In this document: positions 27,844 through 36,313 of the stretch, piece by piece
How the letters are laid out: each line of letters starts with the position of its first letter
How positions within the stretch are numbered: the stretch's first letter is position 1
Source: Chloroflexota bacterium
Lineage (GTDB): Bacteria; Chloroflexota; UBA11872; VXNJ01
DNA length: 46,115 nucleotides
Assembly: GCA_030744875.1 (NCBI GenBank)
Contig: JASLPR010000089.1
Coordinates: 1 to 46,115, forward strand
Reading direction: 5' to 3'
The notes under the pieces: model-generated
Database searches by the model: none
Told to the model about the DNA's origin: nothing
What the model saw: only the letters and a program-made list of their open reading frames with translations
Made by a program: the position numbers and the translations under genes

Positions 27844-28788
27844 CTACCCCTCGATTGCCGCCCGCAGCGCCGGGATCACCGCGTCGGTGATGGCGTCCAG
27901 GCCGTAGCCCGGGTCCCAGCCCCAGTCGGCTCGCGAGGCCGAGTCGTCGTAGCGATCCGGCCAGCTAGCCACGATCGGATCGAGCACCGGGTCCGGCTTG
28001 TAGGTGAACTGCACCTCCGGCAGCACCTGCCGGATCGACGCCGCGAACTCCTCCGCCGACGGCGCGATCCCGCTCAGGGTGTAGACCCGTCTGGTCAGGT
28101 CGCTGGCCGGCGCGTCGTGCAGTCCGATCAACGCCCCCACCGCGTCCTCGATGTAGATGATCGGCGCCCGGGTCTCCGGTTTCAGGTAGAACTCGTACGC
28201 ACCCTTCTGCACCGCGTCCAGGTACACCTGCGAGCAGTAGCCGCTGGCCCCGCCGGTCGAGCCAAACGGGGCCACCGTCGCCACCAGGCGCAGGCCGCGA
28301 AAGTCCACCCCGAAGCGGTAGTGGTAGTACACCCCCAGGCGCTCGCCGGCCACCTTCGTCGCCCCGTAGAGGCTTTCCGGCCACTGCGGCGCGTCCACCG
28401 GCACCGGGTCCTCAGTCATGTGCCCGTAGCTGGCCACGGTGCTGGTGAAGATCACCCGCCCCACCCCGTGCTCACGGGCCGCCTCCAGCACATTGCAGGT
28501 GCCGATCATGTTTACCTGCCAGGCGACGTCCGGGTTCTCCTCGGCGTCCGAAGACATCAGCGCCGCCAGGTGGAAGATCGAGTCGAATTCGCCGTCGGCT
28601 ACGATCTTCGACACCTGCTCCTTGTCGGCGATGTCGGCCACCGCCACCGTGCACTGGTCGAATTCCGGCGTGCGCACCCGCGGGTCCGGGCTGCGGTCCA
28701 GCAGGGTGACCTGGTCGCCGCGCCACACCAGCGGCGCGGCGAGCCGAGAGCCGAGACTGCCGTTGCCGCCGGTAATCATGATCTTCAT
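27844..28788 (-). CDS. NAD-dependent epimerase/dehydratase family protein, L-threonine 3-dehydrogenase-like
   Basis: Extended SDR, 314 aa. N-terminal TGGNGSLGS binds NAD; the catalytic set is Ser/Thr in FTSTVASYG and Tyr-Lys in YGATKVAGE. The C-terminal half (VYLDAVQKGAYEFYLKPETR, then WPDRYDDSASRADWGWDP) resembles SDR-type L-threonine dehydrogenases more than sugar epimerases. In those enzymes KPDTR-like and DDSxARxDWGW motifs are conserved. It would oxidise threonine or a related hydroxy compound. It follows the aldo/keto reductase by 24 bases on the same strand, so the two probably form an operon. Confidence 0.85.
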   Translation of the reverse strand: MKIMITGGNGSLGSRLAAPLVWRGDQVTLLDRSPDPRVRTPEFDQCTVAVADIADKEQVSKIVADGEFDSIFHLAALMSSDAEENPDVAWQVNMIGTCNVLEAAREHGVGRVIFTSTVASYGHMTEDPVPVDAPQWPESLYGATKVAGERLGVYYHYRFGVDFRGLRLVATVAPFGSTGGASGYCSQVYLDAVQKGAYEFYLKPETRAPIIYIEDAVGALIGLHDAPASDLTRRVYTLSGIAPSAEEFAASIRQVLPEVQFTYKPDPVLDPIVASWPDRYDDSASRADWGWDPGYGLDAITDAVIPALRAAIEG

Positions 28789-28812
28789 GCGATTCCCCGT
28801 TTCAGGTCTTCT

Positions 28813-29763
28813 CTAGGTTCCCAGCGATTGCGTCAGCTGCCCGTAGCGCTCGCGAATTTCTCGGCGCAGATCCGGCGGCAGCGGCCCGGCCGCCACCGCC
28901 GCCAGGTTATGGCGCAGGTGCTCAATCTTCGAGGTGCCGGTCAGCACGGTCCCGACCACGTTCGGCTCCAGCGCGAAGCGGTAGGCCGCCTCGGGAATCG
29001 AGCCCACGCCATCGCGCAGCACCCAGCCCAGCGGGTCAGCGGCATCCACGGAGTCGGGGTCCAGCGAGCCATCCTTTACCAACTCGGCGAAGATCTCGTT
29101 GCGCCGCGCCGCGTCGCTCATCGCCCGCCGCACCGCGAACATGACAATCACGCCGATGTCATGCTCGCGGCAGACATCGAACAGCGCGTCCTCGGCGCAG
29201 GAGTTCAGCAGGTTATAGCCCACCATCGTCGTGTCGAAGGGGCCGTCCGGCAGGCACTTCAACAGGGCTTCGTGGGGGCCGTCGACCTCCCAGAGTTCGC
29301 TGACGCCGATAGCGCGGATGCGCCCGGCGCGGCGCTGCCGTTCCAGTTCCGGGATCAGATCGCTCAGCACCGGCCCCACGTCGCCCGCCTCCAACCCGTG
29401 CATCTGGTACAGATCCAGGTAGTCGGTCCCGAGCCGCTCGAGGCTGCGGTCCAGGCGCTCCACCAGCTCCTTCGCGTTGATAATCCTTCCGTCGCCGCGG
29501 CGGTTCTTGTAGCTGACCTTGCTGGCCAGGAAGTAGCGGTCGCGCTCCACCCCGGCCAGCGCCTGTCCCAGGATCACTTCGCTCTCGCCATAGGACTCGG
29601 CGGTGTCGAAGAAGTTGATCCCGGCCTCGATGCCGGCGGCGATCAGGCGATCGATCCCCGGCTGGTCCACGTCGGTCCGCTGGCCCAACTGGCTCGGTCC
29701 CCCGCCGCCCTGTCCCAGCAGCGAAACCCGCATTTCGGTCCGGCCCAAGCGTCTATATCGCAT
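28813..29763 (-). CDS. Aldo/keto reductase
   Basis: NADPH-dependent TIM-barrel oxidoreductase, 316 aa. The tetrad is visible: Asp and Tyr in FFDTAESYG, Lys in LASKVSY and His in LYQMHGLE. The cofactor-binding end has VVGTVLTGTSKIEHLRHN. ATG at 29763 has no ribosome site, and a TAGAAT -10 box ends only eight bases before it, which would give a leaderless mRNA. It is the first gene of a probable operon with the threonine dehydrogenase-like gene. Substrate is unknown. Confidence 0.92.
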   Translation of the reverse strand: MRYRRLGRTEMRVSLLGQGGGGPSQLGQRTDVDQPGIDRLIAAGIEAGINFFDTAESYGESEVILGQALAGVERDRYFLASKVSYKNRRGDGRIINAKELVERLDRSLERLGTDYLDLYQMHGLEAGDVGPVLSDLIPELERQRRAGRIRAIGVSELWEVDGPHEALLKCLPDGPFDTTMVGYNLLNSCAEDALFDVCREHDIGVIVMFAVRRAMSDAARRNEIFAELVKDGSLDPDSVDAADPLGWVLRDGVGSIPEAAYRFALEPNVVGTVLTGTSKIEHLRHNLAAVAAGPLPPDLRREIRERYGQLTQSLGT

Positions 29764-29771
29764 AGTCGGGG

Positions 29772-29777
29772 ATTCTA
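29772..29777 (-). promoter_or_regulatory. Putative -10 box (TAGAAT) placed for a leaderless transcript
   Basis: TAGAAT on the minus strand ends eight bases before the ATG at 29763, so transcription would start one or two bases before the start codon. No Shine-Dalgarno-like sequence lies between. Confidence 0.4.
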
Positions 29778-29782
29778 ACTGC

Positions 29783-29810
29783 TTGGAAGGGCCGCCGCCG
29801 GGCGTATAGG
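29783..29810 (+). promoter_or_regulatory. Putative promoter of the triple Gfo/Idh/MocA operon
   Basis: TTGGAA (29783-29788) and TATAGG (29805-29810) are 16 bases apart, about 60 bases before the ATG at 29869. Confidence 0.35.
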
Positions 29811-29868
29811 GTATTCACCAAATCGTCAGTCAGCGATCCGGTCACAGTGCCCGGACCGGGAGGCAAAC

Positions 29869-30921
29869 ATGCCGGACGACCAGGGGCGCGTGCGGTGGGG
29901 AGTCATCTCCACCGCCAGGATTGGCGTCGAAAAAGGAGTCATCGCCGCCGGTGACGAGGCCGACCACGGCGTCGTCACCGCCATCAGCAGCCGCGACGCT
30001 GGCAAGGCCGCCGAAGCCGCCGCGAAACTGGACCTCGACAAGAGCTACGGCTCCTACCAGGAACTGCTCGACGACCCGGACATCGACGCCGTCTACAACC
30101 CGCTGCCCAACTCGATGCACGCCGAGTGGACCATCAAGGCCGCCCAGGCCGGCAAGCACGTCCTCTGCGAAAAACCCCTGGCCGTCGACGCCGCCGAGGC
30201 GCGCACGATGGTCGACGCCTGCGACGAGAACGGCGTCCTCTTGATGGAAGCCTTCATGTACCGCTTCGGCAACCGCAACCTGCGCGCCCGCGAGATCGTC
30301 AAGGACGGTGGGCTCGGCCAGGCGCGCCTGGTCCGCGCCGGCTTCAGCTTCCCCCTGCCCCGCGATCCCGCCAACGTCCGCCTGCAAAAGGACCTGTTCG
30401 GCGGCGCCCTCTGCGACATCGGCAGCTACACCATTTCCCTCGCCCGCTATCTTTTTGACGCCGAGCCGATGGCCGTCGACGCCCGCCTCGATTTCGATCG
30501 CGAGTTTGAAGTCGACGTCGGCGGCCTGATAACCTTCGACTTCCCCGGCCACCGCCGCGCCGCGCTCGATTTCAGCTTCGCCATGTCGCGCCGCCAGCGC
30601 TTCGAAGTCGTCGGCACCGCCGCCACCATGAACGTCGAAGAGTGTTTCCTGCCGGTCAGCGACGTACGCACGGTCGATGTCGAGCGTCGCGAGGGTACCG
30701 CCGGCGATCCCGGGCCCGAGCAGCGGGTCTCCGAGCCCTTTCCGCCGCTCAACACCTACACCGCTGAGTTCGAGGCGATGTCCAAGGCCATCCTCACCGG
30801 GGCGCCACTGCCCTGGGGCGGCGAAGACGCCGTGAACCAGATGCGGGTCATGGACGCCGTCCGCGAGTCGCACGCGACGGGCCGGCGGGTCGGGCTCGAG
30901 CCACTCCAGGAGGCCAACTGA
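29869..30921 (+). CDS. Gfo/Idh/MocA family oxidoreductase, tandem paralogue 1
   Basis: 350 aa NAD(P)-dependent sugar/polyol dehydrogenase type. N-terminal RWGVISTARIGVEKGV, then VYNPLPNSMHAEW and LCEKPLAVDAAEA (EKP motif), then MEAFMYRF and FGGALCDIGSYTISLARYL with the conserved Asp and Tyr. The pattern MEAFMYRFG plus DIGSY is that of glucose-fructose oxidoreductase, xylose dehydrogenase and dihydrodiol dehydrogenase relatives. The start is ATG with GGGAGG nearby. The next gene starts one base after the stop, so the trio is one operon. Confidence 0.92.
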   Translation: MPDDQGRVRWGVISTARIGVEKGVIAAGDEADHGVVTAISSRDAGKAAEAAAKLDLDKSYGSYQELLDDPDIDAVYNPLPNSMHAEWTIKAAQAGKHVLCEKPLAVDAAEARTMVDACDENGVLLMEAFMYRFGNRNLRAREIVKDGGLGQARLVRAGFSFPLPRDPANVRLQKDLFGGALCDIGSYTISLARYLFDAEPMAVDARLDFDREFEVDVGGLITFDFPGHRRAALDFSFAMSRRQRFEVVGTAATMNVEECFLPVSDVRTVDVERREGTAGDPGPEQRVSEPFPPLNTYTAEFEAMSKAILTGAPLPWGGEDAVNQMRVMDAVRESHATGRRVGLEPLQEAN

Positions 30922-30922
30922 C

Positions 30923-31951
30923 ATGGCGAGCGCCGAAACCGTGAAATGGGGCGTCATCTCCACCTCCAACATCGGCATGCAGCGGGTGATCCCGGCCATC
31001 CAGGCGGCCGTCGACACCGCGGTGGTCGCCATCAGCAGCCGCGACGCCGCCCGGGCGAAAGACGCCGCCGCCGAACTCGGCATCCCCCGGTCTCACGGAA
31101 GCTACGAAGAGTTGCTCGCCGATCCCGACATCCAGGTCGTCTACAACCCGCTGCCCAACGGCATGCACCACGAATGGGTGCTGAAGGCCGCCGCCGCCGG
31201 CAAGCACTCGCTTTGCGAGAAGCCGATGGCCGATGACGTGGCCCAGGCCATAGCCATGACCGAAGCCAGCGCCCGCCACAACGTCCTGTTGATGGAGGCT
31301 TTCATGTGGCGCTTCGGCAACCGCGCCCAGCGCGCCCGCGAGCTGATCCGCGCCGGCGCAATCGGCGACCCCCGTCTGGTCCGGACCGGTTTTTCCTTCC
31401 CCCTGGCGCGCGACCCGGCCAACGTGCGTTACCAAAGAGAACTCAGCGGCGGCGCCCTCGAAGACGCCGGCGGCTACGCGGTCAGCGCCACCCGCTTCAT
31501 GCTCGACGCCGAGCCGCTCTCCGTCGAGGCCACCATGCGCTGGGACGAGGAGTTCGACGTCAATACCTCCGGCGTCGCCTCACTTGTCTACCCCGATGGC
31601 CGGACCGCGCTGGTCGACTTCAGCTTCGAGCAGGAGCGTCGCCAGCTTCTTGAAATCGTCGGCGCCGAGGGCTCCATCGAGATCGAGGGCTTCATCCTGC
31701 CGGCCACCACCGACTCGACCATCCGCATCGCCCGCGGTGGCGAAGTCGATACCGAGACGTTCCCTCCGGTGAACTTCTATACCCTGCAGGCCGAGGCCAT
31801 GAACCGCGCCGTCACCGGCGGTGAGCCGCTGCCCTGGGACGGCGACGACGCCATCCGCCAGGTGCGCGTGCTCGATGCGATTCGCGAATCGCACAATCGG
31901 GGCGTCCGGGTCGAACTGGCGCCCCACCGACGGGTGGACACTGATGGCTGA
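30923..31951 (+). CDS. Gfo/Idh/MocA family oxidoreductase, tandem paralogue 2
   Basis: 342 aa, same architecture as its neighbours: WGVISTSNIGMQRVI, VYNPLPNGMHHEW, LCEKPMADDVAQA, MEAFMWRFGN, and a variant GGALEDAGGYAVSATRF where DIGSY reads DAGGY. AGGAGG inside the end of the preceding gene serves as its ribosome site. Its last eight bases overlap the start of the third gene, so translation is coupled. The altered loop next to the catalytic site suggests a different substrate from paralogue 1. Confidence 0.92.
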   Translation: MASAETVKWGVISTSNIGMQRVIPAIQAAVDTAVVAISSRDAARAKDAAAELGIPRSHGSYEELLADPDIQVVYNPLPNGMHHEWVLKAAAAGKHSLCEKPMADDVAQAIAMTEASARHNVLLMEAFMWRFGNRAQRARELIRAGAIGDPRLVRTGFSFPLARDPANVRYQRELSGGALEDAGGYAVSATRFMLDAEPLSVEATMRWDEEFDVNTSGVASLVYPDGRTALVDFSFEQERRQLLEIVGAEGSIEIEGFILPATTDSTIRIARGGEVDTETFPPVNFYTLQAEAMNRAVTGGEPLPWDGDDAIRQVRVLDAIRESHNRGVRVELAPHRRVDTDG

Positions 31952-32960
31952 GGCAACCGGCAAGGTCAATTGGGGCGTCCTGTCCACCGCCCAGATCGGG
32001 CGCATCCTGGTCATCCCGGCGGGCCAGAAGGCCGCCAACACCAACTTCCTGGCCATCGCCAGCCGCGACCATTCCCGCGCCGAGGAAGCTGCCGAAGAGC
32101 TCGGCATCCCCCGCGCCTACGGCTCCTACGAGGAACTCCTGGCCGACGACGACATCCAGGTCATCTACAACCCGCTGCCGCTGTCAATGCACGCCCCCTG
32201 GACCGTCAAGGCCGCCGAAGCCGGCAAGCACATCCTCTGCGAGAAGCCCATCGCCGTCGACGCCGCCGAGGCGCAGACGATGGTAGACCGCTGCCGCGAA
32301 CTGGGCGTCATCCTCATGGAGGCCTTCCAGTACCACTTCGCCGAGCGCAACCTGCGCGCCCGCAAGATTGTCGAATCCGGCAGATTGGGTACCGCGCGCC
32401 TGGTCAAGGCCTCCTTCAACGTCATGGCCCCGCGCGACGCCGCCAACATCCGCAACCAGCCCGCGCTGGCCGGCGGCGGGCTCGCCGACATTGGCAGCTA
32501 CTGCGTCGGCGTGGCCCGTTTCATCTACGACGAAGAGCCGCTCCGCGTGCTCGCCAGCCTGCGCAACGACCCCGAATACGATGTTGACTTCACCGGCTTC
32601 ATCCTGATGGAGTTCGCCGGTGGCAAGTTCGCCCAACTCGACTACAGCAAAGAGACCCACGGCCGGCCGATCCTGGAAGTGCTGGGCACCGAGGGGCGGA
32701 TGGTCATCAACGACTTCCACCTGCCGTCGCTCAAAGAAGCCAAGATCCGCATCTTCGACGGCGCCGGCTTCTCGCAGACGCTGTTCTCGCCCTTTGATTC
32801 CTACATGCTTGAAGTCGAAGCGATGTCCGACGCCGTCCTCTACGACGTGCCTCTGAAATGGCCGCCCGAAGAGGCGGTGGCGAATATCCGGGCCATGGAC
32901 GCGATCCGGCTTTCCTCCGCCGAGGACCGCTGGGTCGAGTTGTCCGAACTGGGCGGTTAG
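31944..32960 (+). CDS. Gfo/Idh/MocA family oxidoreductase, tandem paralogue 3
   Basis: 338 aa. NWGVLSTAQIGRILVI, IYNPLPLSMHAPW, LCEKPIAVDAAEA, MEAFQYHFAERN and GGGLADIGSYCVGVARF mark the same fold, with a changed MEAFQYHF segment. ATG at 31944 overlaps the previous gene by eight bases; a longer upstream frame lies within that gene and is not used. The gene converges on the DEAD-box helicase with nine bases between stops. Confidence 0.92.
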   Translation: MAEATGKVNWGVLSTAQIGRILVIPAGQKAANTNFLAIASRDHSRAEEAAEELGIPRAYGSYEELLADDDIQVIYNPLPLSMHAPWTVKAAEAGKHILCEKPIAVDAAEAQTMVDRCRELGVILMEAFQYHFAERNLRARKIVESGRLGTARLVKASFNVMAPRDAANIRNQPALAGGGLADIGSYCVGVARFIYDEEPLRVLASLRNDPEYDVDFTGFILMEFAGGKFAQLDYSKETHGRPILEVLGTEGRMVINDFHLPSLKEAKIRIFDGAGFSQTLFSPFDSYMLEVEAMSDAVLYDVPLKWPPEEAVANIRAMDAIRLSSAEDRWVELSELGG

Positions 32961-32969
32961 CCCGGGCGT

Positions 32970-34313
32970 CTAGCGCCGGTGACCGCCGCCGCCGCGTCCC
33001 CCGCCGCCGCCGCGTCCCCCGCCGCCACCGCGACCACCGCGACCGCCCCGCTCGGAGCCGCCACCAGCGCCGCCGCTGAGCGACTCACCGGGCAGCATAG
33101 TGCCGCCCGACGACGTCTGTCCGCCGGAGCCATTGGCGCGGTCCGCCACCGGGTCGCGCCGTTCGCCCTCCGGTCGAATCTCATCCCAGTAGCGCCGCAC
33201 GATCGAGTCGCCGATCATGTGTTCGATTCGTCCCAGGGTTACCAGGTCGCTGCCGGTCACCATCGTCGTCGACTGGCCCTGGCGGCCCATGCGCCCGGTG
33301 CGGCCCACCCGGTGGGTGAACATCTCCGGGTCTTCCGGCGGGTCGAAATTGATCACCCGGGCGATCGACAGGATGTCCAGCCCGCGCGCCGCCACGTTGG
33401 TCGCCAGCAGAATCTGGCCTTCTTTACTGTTGCGGAACCACTCCATCGCCCGGTCGCGCTGCGACTGGTTCATGTCGCCCTGCAGCGAGCGAACCTGGTA
33501 GCCGGCCCCATCAAGCTGCCGGCGCAGGCGCTCCACGCCGTGCTTGGTGCGCCCAAACACCAGCGTCGTGCCGGTAGTGGGCTGATCCAGAATCCAGCAC
33601 AACGCGCGGAACTTCTCAATCGCCGGCACCACCAGGATCTCGTGTTCGATATCCGGCGTGGTCAGTTCGTCGCCGCCGTGCTCCAGGCGGATCGGGTCGT
33701 GCAGGTACTTCTTCAGGATGTTTTCCAGCCAGTCCGGCACCGTCGCCGAAAACAGCGCTACCTGGCGGTTCTCGGGCAGTCGGCCCATCAGCAGGTCGAT
33801 GTCCGGCCCGAAGCCGTCATCCAGCATCCGGTCGCCCTCGTCAAGTACGAAGAAGTGGATATCGCGCAGGCGCAGGTCGCCCTGGTCGATCAGGTCGATG
33901 ATCCGTCCCGGCGTGCCGATCACAATCTGCGCCCCGGCGTCCAGCGCCGCTCGCTGCGGGCCATACGAAGTCCCGCCGTGGATCAGCACGCTGCCGATGC
34001 CGGTGTCGCGGGCGGCCATCTCGGCCACTGCGCGGATCTGCTGGGCCAACTCGCGGGTGGGCGCCAGGATCAGCGCCTGCGGTGCCCGCAGGCCGGTGTC
34101 GATCGATTCGATTACCGGAAGCAGGAAGGCGATCGTTTTGCCCGAGCCGGTCGGGGCCTGGGCCAGCAGGTCGCGGCCGTCGATCAGGGGTGGTATTGCC
34201 AGTTCCTGGATGGGGGCCGGGGAGGTTATGCCGTCGACAGCGATGTTCTCAATGAGGTCGGATTGCACGCCAAGGGCGCCGAAGTCGTTGTCCAAGTTGT
34301 TCCTGTTATCCAA
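32970..34313 (-). CDS. DEAD-box RNA helicase with RGG tail, DEGD variant
   Basis: ATP-dependent RNA helicase, 447 aa at most. Motifs in order: Q motif region (SPAPIQELAIPPL), motif I APTGSGKT, Ia PTRELAQQ, motif II reading DEGD instead of DEAD (FVLDEGDRMLD), motif III SAT, and motif VI HRVGRTGRMG. Residues after about 400 are low-complexity Gly/Arg with repeated RGG, typical for RNA binding and for cold-shock or ribosome-assembly helicases. No ATG lies near the N-terminus. TTG at 34313 or TTG at 34295 (with AGGA five bases upstream) are the candidates. Confidence 0.93.
   Translation of the reverse strand: MDNRNNLDNDFGALGVQSDLIENIAVDGITSPAPIQELAIPPLIDGRDLLAQAPTGSGKTIAFLLPVIESIDTGLRAPQALILAPTRELAQQIRAVAEMAARDTGIGSVLIHGGTSYGPQRAALDAGAQIVIGTPGRIIDLIDQGDLRLRDIHFFVLDEGDRMLDDGFGPDIDLLMGRLPENRQVALFSATVPDWLENILKKYLHDPIRLEHGGDELTTPDIEHEILVVPAIEKFRALCWILDQPTTGTTLVFGRTKHGVERLRRQLDGAGYQVRSLQGDMNQSQRDRAMEWFRNSKEGQILLATNVAARGLDILSIARVINFDPPEDPEMFTHRVGRTGRMGRQGQSTTMVTGSDLVTLGRIEHMIGDSIVRRYWDEIRPEGERRDPVADRANGSGGQTSSGGTMLPGESLSGGAGGGSERGGRGGRGGGGGRGGGGGRGGGGHRR
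32973..33050 (-). repeat. Tandem RGG-coding repeat at the helicase C-terminus
   Basis: Near-perfect units encoding Arg followed by two to five Gly residues, including three RGGGGG/RGGGG units, in GC-extreme DNA. Copy number is prone to slippage and to assembly error. Confidence 0.8.
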
Positions 34314-34527
34314 GGGCCGCCCGGTACCGGCAAAAGCGCGGAACGTGTACTCAGCGCCAGGGGTTCGGATGTGGCGGCATGGTCGTTCATGGGCCCTGGC
34401 GTGAAAGCTGCCCGGATCGGGTGGCTTCCCCTACTGGTTTCTGCCGCCGCGCCAACCGTAGCAGCCCCGGCCGGATGCCCACAAGCTATTGGCGCGGTGC
34501 CCCGCCCTCCCCGCGCGTCGAATGCGT

Positions 34528-34535
34528 GCTACCGT
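34528..34535 (+). promoter_or_regulatory. Weak putative -10 box (GCTACCGT) before the cupin gene
   Basis: GCTACCGT lies 48 bases before the ATG at 34584. The 270-base gap between the divergent helicase and cupin genes shows no other gene or structured RNA that I can support. Confidence 0.25.
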
Positions 34536-34583
34536 GCGGCCACAATCGGCCCGAGCGGGCCCGCGCGAACTGGAGCGATCGGC

Positions 34584-34994
34584 ATGGCCGGAACCATCCT
34601 GAAACTGGACGAAATCGAAGTCTTCGACCGCGGCAGCGGCATCAAGAGCATCCCCCTGGTGGGCGGCGGACTCGGCGCGCAGGGCATCGCCACCGGCATG
34701 ACGGTCTTTCCGCCCGGCGGCGGCATCGTCGAGCACTGGCACAACGTCGAGGAGTCAGTAACCGTCTTGGCCGGTTCCGGCACGGCCGAGATGGCGGGCG
34801 AGCAAGCCCCGGTCTCGCAATACGACGCCACCTACATCCCCGCCGGCGTGCCGCACCGCTTCATCAACACCGGCGACTCCGAGATGCGGATTCTCTGGGT
34901 TTACGGCGGCACCGAGGTCACCCGCACCGTCGCCGCCACCGGCGAGACCTTCAAGCACCTGTCCGCCGAAGACACCACCGGCACCGGCGGCTAG
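34584..34994 (+). CDS. Cupin domain protein
   Basis: 136 aa single-domain beta-barrel. Cupin motif 1 is MTVFPPGGGIVEHWHNVEES with the metal-binding HWH and Glu; motif 2 is YIPAGVPHRFINTG with the final His. Such proteins bind a metal and act as small dioxygenases, isomerases or sensors; the substrate cannot be told. ATG at 34584 has GGAG about eight bases upstream. The gene lies 99 bases before an enolase-superfamily gene on the same strand, so a shared sugar-acid pathway is possible. Confidence 0.88.
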   Translation: MAGTILKLDEIEVFDRGSGIKSIPLVGGGLGAQGIATGMTVFPPGGGIVEHWHNVEESVTVLAGSGTAEMAGEQAPVSQYDATYIPAGVPHRFINTGDSEMRILWVYGGTEVTRTVAATGETFKHLSAEDTTGTGG

Positions 34995-35093
34995 CCGCCG
35001 GCAGAAGCGGCGAAGCCGTTTGACGCCGCGCCGCCGCTTGCGGACAATGACCCCGGCCCGAACCGGGATGGCCACCCGCCAGGCAGGTACTTT

Positions 35094-36260
35094 TTGATCA
35101 TCACGTCGGTCCGCGCCCGCACCCTGGGCAACTCCGGGCACACCCCGGTTTCCTTCGAGCCGCCCCCCACCGCCCCCCTCGGCGCGCCGGGGCCCTTCGG
35201 CAGCAGCGTCCCGGTCCCGGCCGAGCCCGTCGCCCTCACGGTCGTCGAGATCGAAACCGACACCGGCCTCACCGGCATCGGCACCGTCGGCGGCCGCAAC
35301 ATCGGCGCCACCGCCATCATCGAGGGCCACCTGAGCCAGCTGCTGATCGGCGAAGACGCCACCCGCATCGAGTGGCTCTGGAACCGCATGTACAAATCCA
35401 CCCACCAGTACGGCATGCGCGGCGCCGTCATCATGGCCATGTCCGGCGTCGACATCGCTCTCTGGGACCTGGCCGGCAAACGCGCCAACCTGCCCGTCTA
35501 CGACCTCATTGGCGGCAAGACCAAAGATACGATTCCCCTCTACCTCAGCACCCTCAACAGCGCCGCCGGGCTCGACGCCCTCCTCGCCGCCGCCACCGCC
35601 GCCGTAGACGACGGCTTCCGGGCCCTGAAGTATTTCTTCGCCCGCGGGCCCAACCACGGCCCTGCCGGGATGCGTGAAGAGCTCGAAATCGTCCGCGAAC
35701 TGCGCAACGCCATCGGCCCCGACATCCAGCTAATGCTCGATCCCCACTTCAAATGGGACCTGCCTTATGCCATGCGCATGTTCGATCGCCTGGTCGAATT
35801 CGACATCGCCTGGATCGAAGAGCCCATCCCGATCGACGACCTGGACGGACACGAGCGCCTGACCAACATGAACGCCATCGCCCTGGCCGCCGGCGAGCAC
35901 TCGCGCACCCGCTTCGACTACGTCGCCCTCATCAACGCCGGCGTCTACTACCTGCAGCCGGACATGAACCGCGTCGGCGGCTTCAGCGAGCTACTCAAGA
36001 TCTGCGGTCTCGCCGCCAGCCACAGCCGCGCCGTCTGTCCCCACCAGGGCTGGCTGCACTCCTACCACCTCATCGCCGCCACTAGTTGCTGCCCCATCGG
36101 CGAGTTCTTTCCCCGTCGCGATCCGATCCCCGGCAACTCCCTGCTCTGGGAGGTCCTCGACGGCGAACCCCAGCCCGTTAACGGCTCCATCGACGTCCCC
36201 GACGGACCCGGCTTCGGCTGGACCATCAACGAAGCCGGTATGGCCCGCTACGCCATCTAG
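35094..36260 (+). CDS. Mandelate racemase/muconate lactonizing enzyme family protein, rhamnonate dehydratase-like
   Basis: Enolase-superfamily enzyme, 388 aa. Metal ligands are Asp216 (LMLDPHF), Glu242 (IEEPIP) and Glu268 (AAGEHS); the Asp290/His317 pair is in LQPDMNRVGG and VCPHQGW. The usual KxK is reduced to Lys179-Tyr-Phe. The run after it (ARGPNHGPAG ... EELEIVRELR) and the SELLKICGLAASH ... SYHLI end resemble the L-rhamnonate dehydratase subgroup. A dehydratase of a 6-deoxy or related sugar acid is plausible. The start is a TTG with a modest AGGCAGG upstream. A good terminator follows the gene. Confidence 0.88.
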   Translation: MIITSVRARTLGNSGHTPVSFEPPPTAPLGAPGPFGSSVPVPAEPVALTVVEIETDTGLTGIGTVGGRNIGATAIIEGHLSQLLIGEDATRIEWLWNRMYKSTHQYGMRGAVIMAMSGVDIALWDLAGKRANLPVYDLIGGKTKDTIPLYLSTLNSAAGLDALLAAATAAVDDGFRALKYFFARGPNHGPAGMREELEIVRELRNAIGPDIQLMLDPHFKWDLPYAMRMFDRLVEFDIAWIEEPIPIDDLDGHERLTNMNAIALAAGEHSRTRFDYVALINAGVYYLQPDMNRVGGFSELLKICGLAASHSRAVCPHQGWLHSYHLIAATSCCPIGEFFPRRDPIPGNSLLWEVLDGEPQPVNGSIDVPDGPGFGWTINEAGMARYAI

Positions 36261-36288
36261 CCATCCCCAGCGGTCACAGGCCATCCAC

Positions 36289-36313
36289 GGCTGTCACCGA
36301 CAGCCTTCTTTCT
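36289..36313 (+). terminator. Intrinsic terminator after the enolase-superfamily gene
   Basis: GGCTGTC (36289-36295) pairs with GACAGCC (36299-36305) over a three-base loop, followed by TTCTTTCT. Confidence 0.7.

Noticed and set aside
27157-29778. An 873-codon open frame on the plus strand
   Set aside because: It lies antisense to pepA, the threonine dehydrogenase-like gene and the aldo/keto reductase, is rich in His, Arg and Gly, and matches no domain. It is a shadow caused by high GC at third positions.
34314-34583. A short coding region between the helicase and cupin genes
   Set aside because: The open frames have no start with a ribosome site and no recognisable composition. It is treated as a divergent promoter region.
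32979-34994. A long fused plus-strand frame running into the cupin gene
   Set aside because: Everything before 34584 is antisense to the helicase or non-coding. The cupin has its own ATG and ribosome site.
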